Shown: positions 8,456-15,574, counted from the stretch's first letter. The stretch is 36,668 nt of DNA from Rhodopseudomonas rhenobacensis (GCF_014203125.1 NZ_JACHIH010000041.1:1-36668); one strand, 5' to 3'. Notes: generated by a model from the letters alone, not told the origin. Translations and numbers: made by a program.

Positions 8456-9289
8456 ATGCCGAACGATATCCTGGTCCATCTTCCGGTCGATCGACCCGCC
8501 GACTCGGTGATCGACTGCGCCATTTCCGTCGCCCAGCTGTTCGAAGCGCATCTGGACGGCATCGCCTGCGCCTATCAGCCGATCAACCCGGCGATCGTGG
8601 TCGGCGCCTCCGCGGCGTATTTTGCCGACGCCACGCAGTACAACACCGACCTCGATCTGGCGGCGCAACGGCTCGACCAATTCCAACTCGCGGTGCGCAA
8701 TTCCGGGCTGTCGCATGGCGGCCGCACCATCTGCGACAGCCCCGCGCTGGCCAACCAGACGCTGTCGGAAATCTCGCGGCTGTACGACCTCAGCATCGTC
8801 GCGCAAGCCGATCGCTCCCGGCGGAGCCACCACGACGCGCTGCCGGAAGCCGTGCTGTTCAATTCAGGGCAGCCGATGCTGCTGATTCCCTATATCCATA
8901 CCGGGCCGCTCAAGCTCGACCGCGTGCTGATCTGCTGGGACGGCAGCCGGCCGGCGGCCCGCGCCGTCAGGGACGCCATGCCGTTCCTGCACAAGGCGGG
9001 GCAGATCGAGATCGTCGCCATCAACGAGGACGAGGATGTGCCGGAGGACCTGTTGGCGGATGCGCTGATCGCCCACCTCGCCCGCCACGATCTGGCGGCG
9101 TCGGCCAACAAATTCGCCTGCGAACCGCACAACATTCATAGCGCGATCCTGTCGGCCGCCGCCGATACCAGCGCTGATCTGCTGGTGATGGGCGGCTACG
9201 GCCATTCGCGGATTCGCGAGTTCATTCTCGGCGGCGTCACCCGCGGCATGTTCAAGTCGCTGACCGTTCCGGCGCTGATGTCGCACTGA
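8456..9289 (+). CDS. Tandem universal stress protein (UspA family)
   Basis: A 277-residue two-domain Usp protein. The second half (about 150-277) has the nucleotide-binding end GGYGHSRIREFILGGVT; the first half (PNDILVHLPVD at its start) has lost a recognisable binding loop. Start: ATG at 8456 with a weak purine-rich AAGAAAGAG upstream. It is a paralogue of the divergent protein at 7460-8284, with the same architecture and C-terminal motif. A degenerate FixK box with a well-placed -10 precedes it, so low-oxygen induction is likely. An 8-bp inverted repeat (9293-9300 with 9323-9330) follows the stop, but without a T tract it is a poor terminator candidate. Confidence 0.9.
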   Translation: MPNDILVHLPVDRPADSVIDCAISVAQLFEAHLDGIACAYQPINPAIVVGASAAYFADATQYNTDLDLAAQRLDQFQLAVRNSGLSHGGRTICDSPALANQTLSEISRLYDLSIVAQADRSRRSHHDALPEAVLFNSGQPMLLIPYIHTGPLKLDRVLICWDGSRPAARAVRDAMPFLHKAGQIEIVAINEDEDVPEDLLADALIAHLARHDLAASANKFACEPHNIHSAILSAAADTSADLLVMGGYGHSRIREFILGGVTRGMFKSLTVPALMSH

Positions 9290-9366
9290 TCCTTCGTCGC
9301 GCCGGCTCGACACGCGGCGGCGGCGACGAATCCGGTTAGCACCGATGCGCGTCGCACAGCCGTGGG

Positions 9367-9380
9367 TTGACCTGTATCAA
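9367..9380 (+). promoter_or_regulatory. FixK/FNR box upstream of the CBS-BON gene
   Basis: TTGACCTGTATCAA is a perfect TTGA-N6-TCAA site. At 9403-9408, 32 bases from its centre, is TAGGTT, a tolerable -10. This puts the transcription start near 9415 and rules out starting the downstream protein before that point, which supports the ATG at 9444. Confidence 0.78.
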
Positions 9381-9443
9381 TCGCCGACGGTTTCGTTGCG
9401 ACTAGGTTTGCAGCATCGCCACCGGCGAATTCGGGAGACAAAC

Positions 9444-10172
9444 ATGCGCGCGCATCAGATCATGACCAAGCAGGTGGTCACCGTGAGCCCCGACGCCTCG
9501 ATCGTCGACGCCGCCAACATCATGCTGTCGCAGCACGTCAGCGGGCTGCCGGTGGTCAACGCGGCCGGCGAACTGATCGGCATCATCTCCGAAGGCGATT
9601 TCATCCGGCGCGCCGAAATCGGCACCGAGCGCAAGCGCGGCCGCTGGCTGCGGCTGTTGCTCGGCCCCGGCCAATCGGCGTCGGATTTCGTTCACGAGCA
9701 CGGCCGCAAGGTCGGCGAGATCATGACCACGCATCCGCACACGGTCAGCGCCGAGGCGACCGTCGCCGAGATCGTCAAGGCGATGGAAAAGCATCACGTC
9801 AAACGCCTGCCGGTGATGCAGAACGGCCATATGGTCGGCATCGTCACCCGCAAGAACCTGCTGCAGGCGGTGGCCAATCTGGCCCGCGACGTGCCCGCCC
9901 CCAGCGAGGCCGACGACCAGATCCGCACCCGCGTCACCACCGCCATCGAACACAACGACTGGCGGCCGTTCGGGCTCAGCGTCATCGTCCGCGACGGCGT
10001 GGTCCATCTCTCCGGCGTGATCACCGAGGAACGTTCGCGCAAGGCGGCGATCGTCGCCGCCGAGAACGTCTGCGGCGTCAAGGAAGTCCACGACCATCTG
10101 TGCTGGGTCGACACCATGTCCGGCTTCTATCTGAACTCGCCGGAAGACGATCAGATATCGAAGGCGGGCTGA
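9444..10172 (+). CDS. CBS-pair protein with C-terminal BON domain
   Basis: A 242-residue protein: CBS 1 (about 1-62, MRAHQIMTKQVVTVSPDASI), a linker (65-90), CBS 2 (about 92-150, VGEIMTTHPHTVSAEATVAE) and a BON domain (about 165-225, GLSVIVRDGVVHLSGVITEE). CBS pairs typically bind adenosine ligands; BON domains are small alpha/beta modules often linked to membrane or phospholipid contact, though no signal peptide is present here. The ATG at 9444 follows GGGAGA. The open frame extends 33 codons further up, but that stretch contains the FixK box and promoter and is unlikely to be translated. It lies directly upstream of fixL on the same strand. Confidence 0.87.
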   Translation: MRAHQIMTKQVVTVSPDASIVDAANIMLSQHVSGLPVVNAAGELIGIISEGDFIRRAEIGTERKRGRWLRLLLGPGQSASDFVHEHGRKVGEIMTTHPHTVSAEATVAEIVKAMEKHHVKRLPVMQNGHMVGIVTRKNLLQAVANLARDVPAPSEADDQIRTRVTTAIEHNDWRPFGLSVIVRDGVVHLSGVITEERSRKAAIVAAENVCGVKEVHDHLCWVDTMSGFYLNSPEDDQISKAG

Positions 10173-10257
10173 CGCCGCCCCGACAGGCCTACGGCTGGTT
10201 GTGCTGACGGGGCTCTGCCGCCGCCACGTTTGATTCTTGCGACTCGTTCCGACTGTG

Positions 10258-10292
10258 TTGCGAACCCGAATGTCGTTGTGATATGAACGACA
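10258..10292 (+). promoter_or_regulatory. fixL promoter with an overlapping palindrome
   Basis: A -35-like TTGCGA (10258-10263) and a -10-like GATATG (10280-10285) are spaced by 16 bases. Overlapping the -10 is a perfect 7-bp inverted repeat, TGTCGTT (10271-10277) and AACGACA (10286-10292), separated by 8 bases. It is not a FixK box. Its place over the promoter and 24 bases before the fixL start suggests an operator for an unidentified regulator. Confidence 0.45.
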
Positions 10293-10315
10293 TAATCAAC
10301 GGGTGAAGGCGGAGC

Positions 10316-11854
10316 GTGACCGACAACAAGCAGTCTTCCTTCGATGATCGGTCGCGTAGTGAACGCCTGCAGTTCGGCATCGAGGAGTCCGGCATCGGGG
10401 TCTGGGAACTCGACCTGGCCACGCGCGAACTGAGCTGGTCGAAAAACGCCCGCGAGCTGTTCGGATTCACCGGCGAAAAACCCATCAGCTACGACGTTTT
10501 CCTGTCTTTGCTGTCGCCCGGGGACCGCGCCCGCACCGTGCAGGCGCTGAAACAATCGGTGGATGCCGGCGACAAGTTCGACGTCGAATATCGCATCGAG
10601 CGCCGCGGATCCGGCGCCTGCCACTGGGTCCGCGCCCGCGGCGGCGTGGTCAGGGCCGAGGACGGCACGCCGCGGCATCTGTGCGGCATCATCGTCGACA
10701 TCGACGACCAGAAATTGCTGGAAGACGCGCTGCGGAGCCAGCAGAGCCAGTTGCGCTCGATCCTCGATACCGTGCCGGACGCCATGATCGTGATCGACGG
10801 CCACGGCATCATGCAATTCTTCTCCAGCGCCGCCGAGCGGCTGTTCGGCTATTCCGAGGGCGAGGCGATCGGCCGCAACGTCAGCGAGCTGATGGCCGGA
10901 CCGGATCGGGCGCGGCACGACAACCATCTCGACCGTTACCGCGCCTCCGGCGAGCGCCACATCATCGGCATCGGCCGCATCGTCACCGGCAAGCGCCGCG
11001 ACGGCACCACCTTTCCGATCCACCTGACGATCGGCGAAATGCGTTCCGGCGGGGAAACCCACTTCACCGGCTTCATCCGCGACCTCACCGAATATCAGCA
11101 GACCCAGGCCCGGCTACACGAGCTGCAATCGGAGCTGGTGCATGTCTCGCGGCTGAGCGCGATGGGCGAAATGGCCTCGGCGCTGGCGCATGAGCTCAAC
11201 CAGCCGTTGTCGGCGATCAGCAATTACATGAAGGGATCGCGCCGGCTGTTGACCGGCAGCGACGATCCGAACCGGCCGAAGATCGAGGCGGCGATGGACC
11301 GTGCCGCCGAGCAGGCGATCCGCGCCGGCCAGATCATCCGCCGGCTGCGCGACTTCGTCTCCCGGGGAGAATCCGAAAAACGGGTGGAAAGTCTCGCCAA
11401 ATTGATCGAAGAAGCCGGCGCGTTGGGGCTGTCCGGCGCCCGCGAACAGGGCGTGGTGCTGCGCTTCAGTCTGGATTCGCAAAGCGATCTTGTGCTTGTC
11501 GACCGCGTGCAAATCCAGCAGGTGTTGGTCAACCTGTTCCGCAACGCGCTGGAAGCGATGGCGCCGTCCGAGAAAAAAGAGCTGGCCGTGTCCAACACCA
11601 GGGTTGCCGATCATATGGTCGAAGTCGCGGTCTCCGACACCGGCGGCGGCTTCCAAGAAGACGTCAAGTCCAACCTGTTCCAGACCTTCTTCACCACCAA
11701 GGAAACCGGAATGGGCGTCGGCCTGTCGATCAGCCGCTCGATCATCGAGGCGCATGGCGGCCGGATGTGGGCCGAAACCAATTCCGCAGGCGGCGCGACC
11801 TTCCGCTTCACCTTGCCTGCCGCAGCCAGTGAGGATCTCGCCGATGCCACCTAG
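10316..11854 (+). CDS. fixL: Oxygen-sensing haem PAS histidine kinase FixL
   Basis: A 512-residue soluble sensor kinase. Residues 20-135 are a first PAS domain and 140-260 a haem PAS domain with the FixL haem-pocket residues: His201 (equivalent to the axial His200 of Bradyrhizobium FixL), Arg207, His215 and Arg221 (equivalents of Arg206, His214 and Arg220). The dimerisation region has the phospho-acceptor His292 in ALAHELNQPLSAI, followed by N, G1 and G2 boxes (NLFRNALEAM, DTGGGF, GMGVGL). Oxygen bound to the haem inhibits autophosphorylation; at low oxygen it phosphorylates FixJ. Like the Bradyrhizobium protein it has no membrane segments. The start is GTG after GGAG. It overlaps fixJ by 11 bases, so the two are translated together. 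Confidence 0.96.
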   Translation: MTDNKQSSFDDRSRSERLQFGIEESGIGVWELDLATRELSWSKNARELFGFTGEKPISYDVFLSLLSPGDRARTVQALKQSVDAGDKFDVEYRIERRGSGACHWVRARGGVVRAEDGTPRHLCGIIVDIDDQKLLEDALRSQQSQLRSILDTVPDAMIVIDGHGIMQFFSSAAERLFGYSEGEAIGRNVSELMAGPDRARHDNHLDRYRASGERHIIGIGRIVTGKRRDGTTFPIHLTIGEMRSGGETHFTGFIRDLTEYQQTQARLHELQSELVHVSRLSAMGEMASALAHELNQPLSAISNYMKGSRRLLTGSDDPNRPKIEAAMDRAAEQAIRAGQIIRRLRDFVSRGESEKRVESLAKLIEEAGALGLSGAREQGVVLRFSLDSQSDLVLVDRVQIQQVLVNLFRNALEAMAPSEKKELAVSNTRVADHMVEVAVSDTGGGFQEDVKSNLFQTFFTTKETGMGVGLSISRSIIEAHGGRMWAETNSAGGATFRFTLPAAASEDLADAT

Positions 11855-12461
11855 GGGCAACGTCTACGTGATCGACGACGATCCTGCGATGCGGGATTCG
11901 CTGGAGTTCCTGCTCGACTCGGTCGACTTCCAGGTGGTGCTGTTCGAATCCGCGGTGGCATTTCTCGACGCGCTGTCGACGCTGGAGTTCGGCTGCGTGG
12001 TGTCCGACGTCCGGATGCCGGGCATCGACGGCATGGACCTGTTGAAGCGGCTGAAGACGAACGGCAATCCGCTGCCGGTGGTGATCATGACCGGGCACGG
12101 CGACGTGCCGCTGGCGGTCGAGGCGATGAAGCTCGGCGCGGTCGATTTCATCGAGAAACCTTTCGAAGACGATCGGCTGATCGGCATGATCGAAACCGCG
12201 CTGAAGCAGCCGAAGGACGGCGGCCGCGGCGAAGCCGTCGCGCCCGACATCGCGGCGCGGATCGAAACGCTGTCGCCGCGCGAGCGCCAGGTGATGGACG
12301 GCCTGGTCGCCGGGCTTTCCAACAAGGTGATCGCCCGCGAATTCGACATCAGCCCGCGCACCATCGAGGTCTATCGGGCCAACGTGATGACGAAAATGCA
12401 GGCCGGCAGCCTATCGGAACTGGTGCGCTTGGCGATTCGCGGCGGCGCCCTCAAGGATTGA
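11844..12461 (+). CDS. fixJ: Response regulator FixJ
   Basis: A 205-residue NarL/FixJ-family regulator. The receiver domain (1-about 125) has the acidic pocket at residues 11-13, phospho-acceptor Asp55 (VVSDVRMPG), Thr83 and Lys105. The LuxR-type helix-turn-helix (about 140-203) starts at LSPRERQVMDGLVAGLSNK. Phosphorylated FixJ activates fixK in Rhizobiales. The ATG at 11844 lies inside the end of fixL (11-base overlap); the longer frame running back to 11490 is an alternative reading of fixL and is not used. The FixK box of the next gene overlaps the stop codon. Confidence 0.96.
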   Translation: MPPRGNVYVIDDDPAMRDSLEFLLDSVDFQVVLFESAVAFLDALSTLEFGCVVSDVRMPGIDGMDLLKRLKTNGNPLPVVIMTGHGDVPLAVEAMKLGAVDFIEKPFEDDRLIGMIETALKQPKDGGRGEAVAPDIAARIETLSPRERQVMDGLVAGLSNKVIAREFDISPRTIEVYRANVMTKMQAGSLSELVRLAIRGGALKD

Positions 12462-12471
12462 GTTAGATCAA
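12458..12471 (+). promoter_or_regulatory. FixK/FNR box upstream of the single receiver gene
   Basis: TTGAGTTAGATCAA is a perfect TTGA-N6-TCAA site that includes the fixJ stop codon. TATCGG at 12494-12499 is exactly 32 bases from its centre, the class II spacing, giving a start near 12506. This makes the downstream receiver gene a likely FixK target rather than just an extension of the fixLJ transcript. Confidence 0.8.
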
Positions 12472-12545
12472 GCGGCGCTGCGAAGATCTGTCCTATCGGA
12501 AAGGATGCATTTCTCACCCAACTTCACGCTGCGCGGGCATTCGTG

Positions 12546-12923
12546 ATGGCAAGTCCCGCGACAATTGTTTACGTGGTTGACGACGATTTCGGCGTCCTCG
12601 GCTCGCTGCGCTTTTTGCTGGAGACCGACGGCTTCGAGGTCCGCACCTTCCGCAGCGGCGCGGCGCTGCTGGAGACCGTTGCCGACAACAAGGTCGATTG
12701 CATCGTGATCGACTACAAAATGCCGACCATGAACGGCATCGACCTCGCCAAGAAGCTGCGCGACCGTCACATCGAGGCCCCGATCGTGCTGATCACCGGC
12801 TATCCCGACGAGAGCATTTCGGTGCGCGCGGCGGCCTCGGGCGTTTATCATGTGGTGCTGAAGCCGCATCTCGAAGAGAATCTGGTCAGCCACATCCGCG
12901 GGGCGATGCAGGCCGGGCGTTAA
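12546..12923 (+). CDS. Single-domain response regulator between fixJ and fixK
   Basis: A 125-residue stand-alone receiver with no output domain: acidic residues in VVDDDFG (10-16), phospho-acceptor Asp56 (IVIDYKMP), Thr84 and Lys106. An ATG at 12546 and a GTG one codon earlier both fit; neither has a strong ribosome-binding site. Bradyrhizobium has an equivalent gene in the same place, known as a FixK2-dependent target and suggested to damp the cascade. Here a perfect FixK box with class II spacing precedes it. A role as a phosphate sink or competitor for FixL is attractive but inferred; it could instead signal to an unrelated partner. Confidence 0.9.
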   Translation: MASPATIVYVVDDDFGVLGSLRFLLETDGFEVRTFRSGAALLETVADNKVDCIVIDYKMPTMNGIDLAKKLRDRHIEAPIVLITGYPDESISVRAAASGVYHVVLKPHLEENLVSHIRGAMQAGR

Positions 12924-12948
12924 GCCCCCGATTCGGACCACAACCTCC

Positions 12949-12962
12949 GGTAAACTACTTAG
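12949..12962 (-). promoter_or_regulatory. Candidate FixJ-phosphate binding site in the fixK promoter
   Basis: Read on the minus strand this is CTAAGTAGTTTACC, which contains a GTAMGTAG-like core (CTAAGTAG) and resembles, from memory, the CTAAGTAGTTTCCC motif described in FixJ-dependent promoters. It lies 90 bases upstream of the fixK start and is followed by GGGAAACCCCCTTAAG on the plus strand. It is the best candidate for FixJ control of fixK. Confidence 0.55.
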
Positions 12963-13051
12963 GGAAACCCCCTTAAGATAAGCCGCCGAATTTCTGATGC
13001 CGGTAAAGTTGGCTAGAAAGCGTCCATCAACTTCCGCACAGGAGATGGCGA

Positions 13052-13741
13052 ATGCTCAACCAGTCGGTCAGAACCTCGGACAGCGCCGCCAAGTCGGGCA
13101 ATGCGGCTTTTGCGACGGGTGATCAGTTCTCGATGGTGACTGGCCACGCCGGCCTGGTGGCCTCCGAGTTTTCCTATCGCAAGGAAGAGGAAATCTACGG
13201 CGAGGACGAAGCCGCCGAATACGTCTACCAGGTCGTCACCGGCGCGGTTCGCAATTACAAGCTGTTGTCCGACGGTCGCCGCCAGATCGGCGCCTTCTAC
13301 CTGCCGGGCGACGTGTTCGGCCTGGAATCGGGTCCGGTGCATCGGCTGACCGCCGAGGCCATCGTCGACACCACGGTCCGCCTCCTGAAGCGCCGCAGCC
13401 TGGAACAGTCCGCCGCCACCGACGTCAACGTCGCGCGCAGCCTGTGGGCGATGACCGCCGGCGAACTGCGTCACGCCGAAGATCACATGCTGCTGCTCGG
13501 CCGCAAGAACGCGATGGAGCGCGTCGCCAACTTCCTGCTCGAGATGGACCGTCGCCTCGCCGTCGCCGGCCTGATGGCGCTGCCGATGTGCCGCCGCGAC
13601 ATCGGCGACTATCTCGGCCTCACCCTCGAAACCGTTTCTCGTGCGCTGTCGCAGCTCCACAGCCAGGGCATTCTTGGCTTCTCCGGAGCAAGGCAGATCG
13701 TGCTGCGCAACCGCCAGCACCTGCACGCCATGGACGCTTGA
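13052..13741 (+). CDS. fixK: Crp/Fnr-family regulator FixK
   Basis: A 229-residue regulator: an N-terminal beta-roll (about 25-115), dimerisation helix (125-155) and helix-turn-helix (about 175-215). The recognition helix LTLETVSRALSQL has Glu193, Ser196 and Arg197 in the E-SR arrangement that reads TTGA half-sites, matching the boxes in this window. The N-terminal cysteines that hold the iron-sulphur cluster of FNR are absent, so it does not sense oxygen as FNR does. Cys180, just before the recognition helix (LPMCRRDIGDYL), occupies the place of the redox-sensitive cysteine of Bradyrhizobium FixK2. The ATG follows GGAGAT. Expression is probably set by FixJ; no FixK box is seen in its own promoter. 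Confidence 0.95.
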   Translation: MLNQSVRTSDSAAKSGNAAFATGDQFSMVTGHAGLVASEFSYRKEEEIYGEDEAAEYVYQVVTGAVRNYKLLSDGRRQIGAFYLPGDVFGLESGPVHRLTAEAIVDTTVRLLKRRSLEQSAATDVNVARSLWAMTAGELRHAEDHMLLLGRKNAMERVANFLLEMDRRLAVAGLMALPMCRRDIGDYLGLTLETVSRALSQLHSQGILGFSGARQIVLRNRQHLHAMDA

Positions 13742-13812
13742 GCGTCGCTGCTCAACCGTGCGGCAGCGAGCTTCGCTGTCGAGCCCTCCTTGGGCGTTTC
13801 CTCCCTAGACTT

Positions 13813-13840
13813 GGCCGCCAGCAATGGCGGCCTTTTTCTT
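13813..13840 (+). terminator. Intrinsic terminator of fixK
   Basis: A perfect 8-bp GC-rich stem (GGCCGCCA / TGGCGGCC) with a GCAA tetraloop is followed by TTTTTCTT. It ends the fix transcript about 70 bases after the fixK stop and isolates it from metY. Confidence 0.9.
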
Positions 13841-13946
13841 GGCCTGGTCTCCACCACCTTCGCAGCGCGGTCTGTCGGGGAGACGCCATCCTTTTCGACA
13901 AAGAAGAATATTCTGTCTCGTCGCCGCATAACGGCAACGGACAGCG

Positions 13947-13985
13947 CCTGCCGGGTGCATTAGCGCCAGCAGGAGATTTTTATTT
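13947..13985 (+). terminator. Terminator-like hairpin in the metY leader region
   Basis: CCTGC (13947-13951) pairs with GCAGG (13969-13973), and inside them GGTGC pairs with GCGCC across an ATTA loop. A T-rich stretch (13977-13985) follows. It could be a backup terminator for fixK or an attenuator if a transcript starts upstream. Confidence 0.4.
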
Positions 13986-13996
13986 CCCGCCTCCGG

Positions 13997-14024
13997 TTGA
14001 CTTCACGCCGAGCCAGAGGCGTGA
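13997..14024 (+). promoter_or_regulatory. Inverted repeat beside a -35-like element upstream of metY
   Basis: TCACGCC (14003-14009) and GGCGTGA (14018-14024) form a perfect 7-bp inverted repeat with an 8-base spacer. The left arm begins at the last base of, and directly follows, a TTGACT hexamer (13997-14002). The expected -10 region is poor. It may be an operator for a sulphur or methionine regulator, but no regulator family is recognised from the sequence. Confidence 0.35.
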
Positions 14025-14055
14025 TTGCGCTGTCCCGGGCTTCGAACATCGAACC

Positions 14056-14108
14056 ATCCGACGCAGCGCAACGCCCAACACCCGGGCGATCGCAGCGCTG
14101 TGTCGGAT
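14056..14108 (+). ncRNA. Candidate structured leader RNA of metY
   Basis: Thirteen bases at 14056-14068 (ATCCGACGCAGCG) pair with 14096-14108 (CGCTGTGTCGGAT) through twelve Watson-Crick pairs and one G-U pair. Nested inside is CGCCC (14072-14076) pairing with GGGCG (14084-14088) around a 7-base loop. The structure ends 44 bases before the metY ATG. Genes of this pathway are often riboswitch-controlled; this fold does not match a class I recognise. A protein-binding palindrome is the alternative. Confidence 0.4.
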
Positions 14109-14152
14109 CGTCATAGCCGTCCCAGTCGCATCATTGTCGAAGGATCCGTTCC

Positions 14153-15460
14153 ATGACCAGAAAGCTTCATCCCGATACGCTCGCGCTTCACGCCGGCTGG
14201 CGCGCCGACCCGGCCACCGGGTCGGTCGCGGTGCCGATCTTTCAGACCACATCGTATCAGTTCCACAACACCGAGCACGCCGCCAACCTGTTCGCGCTGA
14301 AGGAGCTCGGCAACATCTACACGCGGATCGGCAACCCCACCAACGACGTGCTCGAGCAGCGCGTCGCCGCGCTGGAAGGCGGCGTCGCGGCGCTCGCGGT
14401 GTCGTCGGGTCAGGCCGCCTCGGCGTTCTCGCTGCAGAACCTCGCCCGGGTCGGCGACAACGTGGTCAGTTCGACCGATCTCTATGGCGGCACCTGGAAT
14501 CTGTTCGCCAACACGCTGAAGGATCAGGGCATCGAAGTCCGCTTCGTCGATCCGGCCGATCCCGAAGCCTTCGCCCGCGCCACCGACGACCGCACCCGCG
14601 CCTACTACGCCGAAACCCTGCCGAATCCGAAGCTGGCGGTGTTTCCGATCGCCGAAGTCGCCGCGATCGGCCGCAAATTCGGCATCCCGCTGATCGTCGA
14701 CAACACTGCCGCCCCGTTGCTGGTGCGGCCGTTCGATCATGGCGCGGCGGTCGTGGTGTATTCGGCCACCAAATATCTCGGAGGCCACGGCAACTCGATC
14801 GGCGGCGTGATCGTCGACGGCGGCAACTTTGACTGGGAGAAATTCCCCGAGCGGCAACCGGCGCTGAACACCCCGGACCCAAGCTATCACGGCGCTGTCT
14901 GGGTCGAGGCGGTGAAGCCGATCGGCCCGGTCGCCTATATCATCAAGGCCCGCACCACGCTGTTGCGCGACATCGGCTCGGCGCTGTCGCCGTTCAACGC
15001 GTTCCAGATCATCCAGGGCCTGGAAACCCTGCCGCTGCGCATCGAACGCCACGTGCAGAACGCCCAAGCCGTCGCCGACTTCCTGGAAAAGCGCCCCGAG
15101 GTCACCAAGGTGATCCATCCCTCCAAGCTCACCGGGGTCGCCCGCGAACGCGCTGACAAATATCTCAACGGCAAGTTCGGCGGGCTGGTCGGCTTTGAAC
15201 TCGCCGGCGGCAAGGAGGCCGGGCGCAAATTCATCGACGCGCTGCAGCTGTTGTACCACGTCGCCAATATCGGCGACGCCCGCAGCCTGGCGATTCACCC
15301 GGCGTCGACCACCCACTCGCAGCTTTCGGCCGAGGACCAGCTCGCGACCGGGGTGTCGGACGGCTACGTCCGGCTTTCGGTCGGCCTCGAGCACATCGAC
15401 GATATCATCGCCGATCTGGAAACCGGCCTCGCGGCGGGACGCCTCGCCGCCGCCGCCTGA
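14153..15460 (+). CDS. metY: O-acetylhomoserine sulfhydrylase (aminocarboxypropyltransferase)
   Basis: A 435-residue PLP enzyme of the Cys/Met-metabolism family that makes homocysteine from O-acetylhomoserine and sulphide in methionine synthesis. The PLP lysine is Lys207 in VVYSATKYLGGHG. Other family marks are SVAVPIFQTTSYQF, NIYTRIGNPTNDVLEQR and the C-terminal LSVGLEHIDDIIADLE. The length and the inserted region around residues 225-250 (FPERQPALNTPDPSYHG) fit MetY better than the shorter MetZ. The ATG follows GAAGGA. It stands alone between terminators, behind a leader with several structures, and has no obvious link to the oxygen regulon on either side. Confidence 0.92.
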   Translation: MTRKLHPDTLALHAGWRADPATGSVAVPIFQTTSYQFHNTEHAANLFALKELGNIYTRIGNPTNDVLEQRVAALEGGVAALAVSSGQAASAFSLQNLARVGDNVVSSTDLYGGTWNLFANTLKDQGIEVRFVDPADPEAFARATDDRTRAYYAETLPNPKLAVFPIAEVAAIGRKFGIPLIVDNTAAPLLVRPFDHGAAVVVYSATKYLGGHGNSIGGVIVDGGNFDWEKFPERQPALNTPDPSYHGAVWVEAVKPIGPVAYIIKARTTLLRDIGSALSPFNAFQIIQGLETLPLRIERHVQNAQAVADFLEKRPEVTKVIHPSKLTGVARERADKYLNGKFGGLVGFELAGGKEAGRKFIDALQLLYHVANIGDARSLAIHPASTTHSQLSAEDQLATGVSDGYVRLSVGLEHIDDIIADLETGLAAGRLAAAA

Positions 15461-15492
15461 TAACTGCGGAATCTGTTTGCACAACGATTGCA

Positions 15493-15528
15493 GCGCAGGA
15501 TGACGGCAACGTCGTCCTGCGCTTTTTC
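15493..15528 (+). terminator. Intrinsic terminator of metY
   Basis: A 13-bp stem with one G-U pair (15493-15505 with 15510-15522) and a GCAA tetraloop, followed by TTTTTCG. Strong and correctly placed 32 bases after the metY stop. Confidence 0.92.
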
Positions 15529-15574
15529 GTTTGGAGACCGTTCGGTTGGGATTGATCATCCAACCCAATGTCGT

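Larger units (their letters stand above)
13742..14152. other. Intergenic region between fixK and metY
   Basis: These 411 bases carry no supported gene. Besides the fixK terminator they hold a second terminator-like hairpin (13947-13973), an inverted repeat next to a -35-like TTGACT (14003-14024) and a large stem (14056-14108), each listed separately. No match to the SAM-II or SAH riboswitch patterns was recognised. Confidence 0.7.

Noticed and set aside
9345-9443. Extended N-terminus of the CBS-BON protein
   Set aside because: The added 33 codons cover the FixK box and -10, and the CBS domain begins right at the ATG at 9444, which has its own ribosome-binding site.
13860-14152. SAM-II or SAH riboswitch in front of metY
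   Set aside because: The conserved loop sequences of those classes were looked for by eye and not found; the stem at 14056-14108 is reported as unassigned instead.
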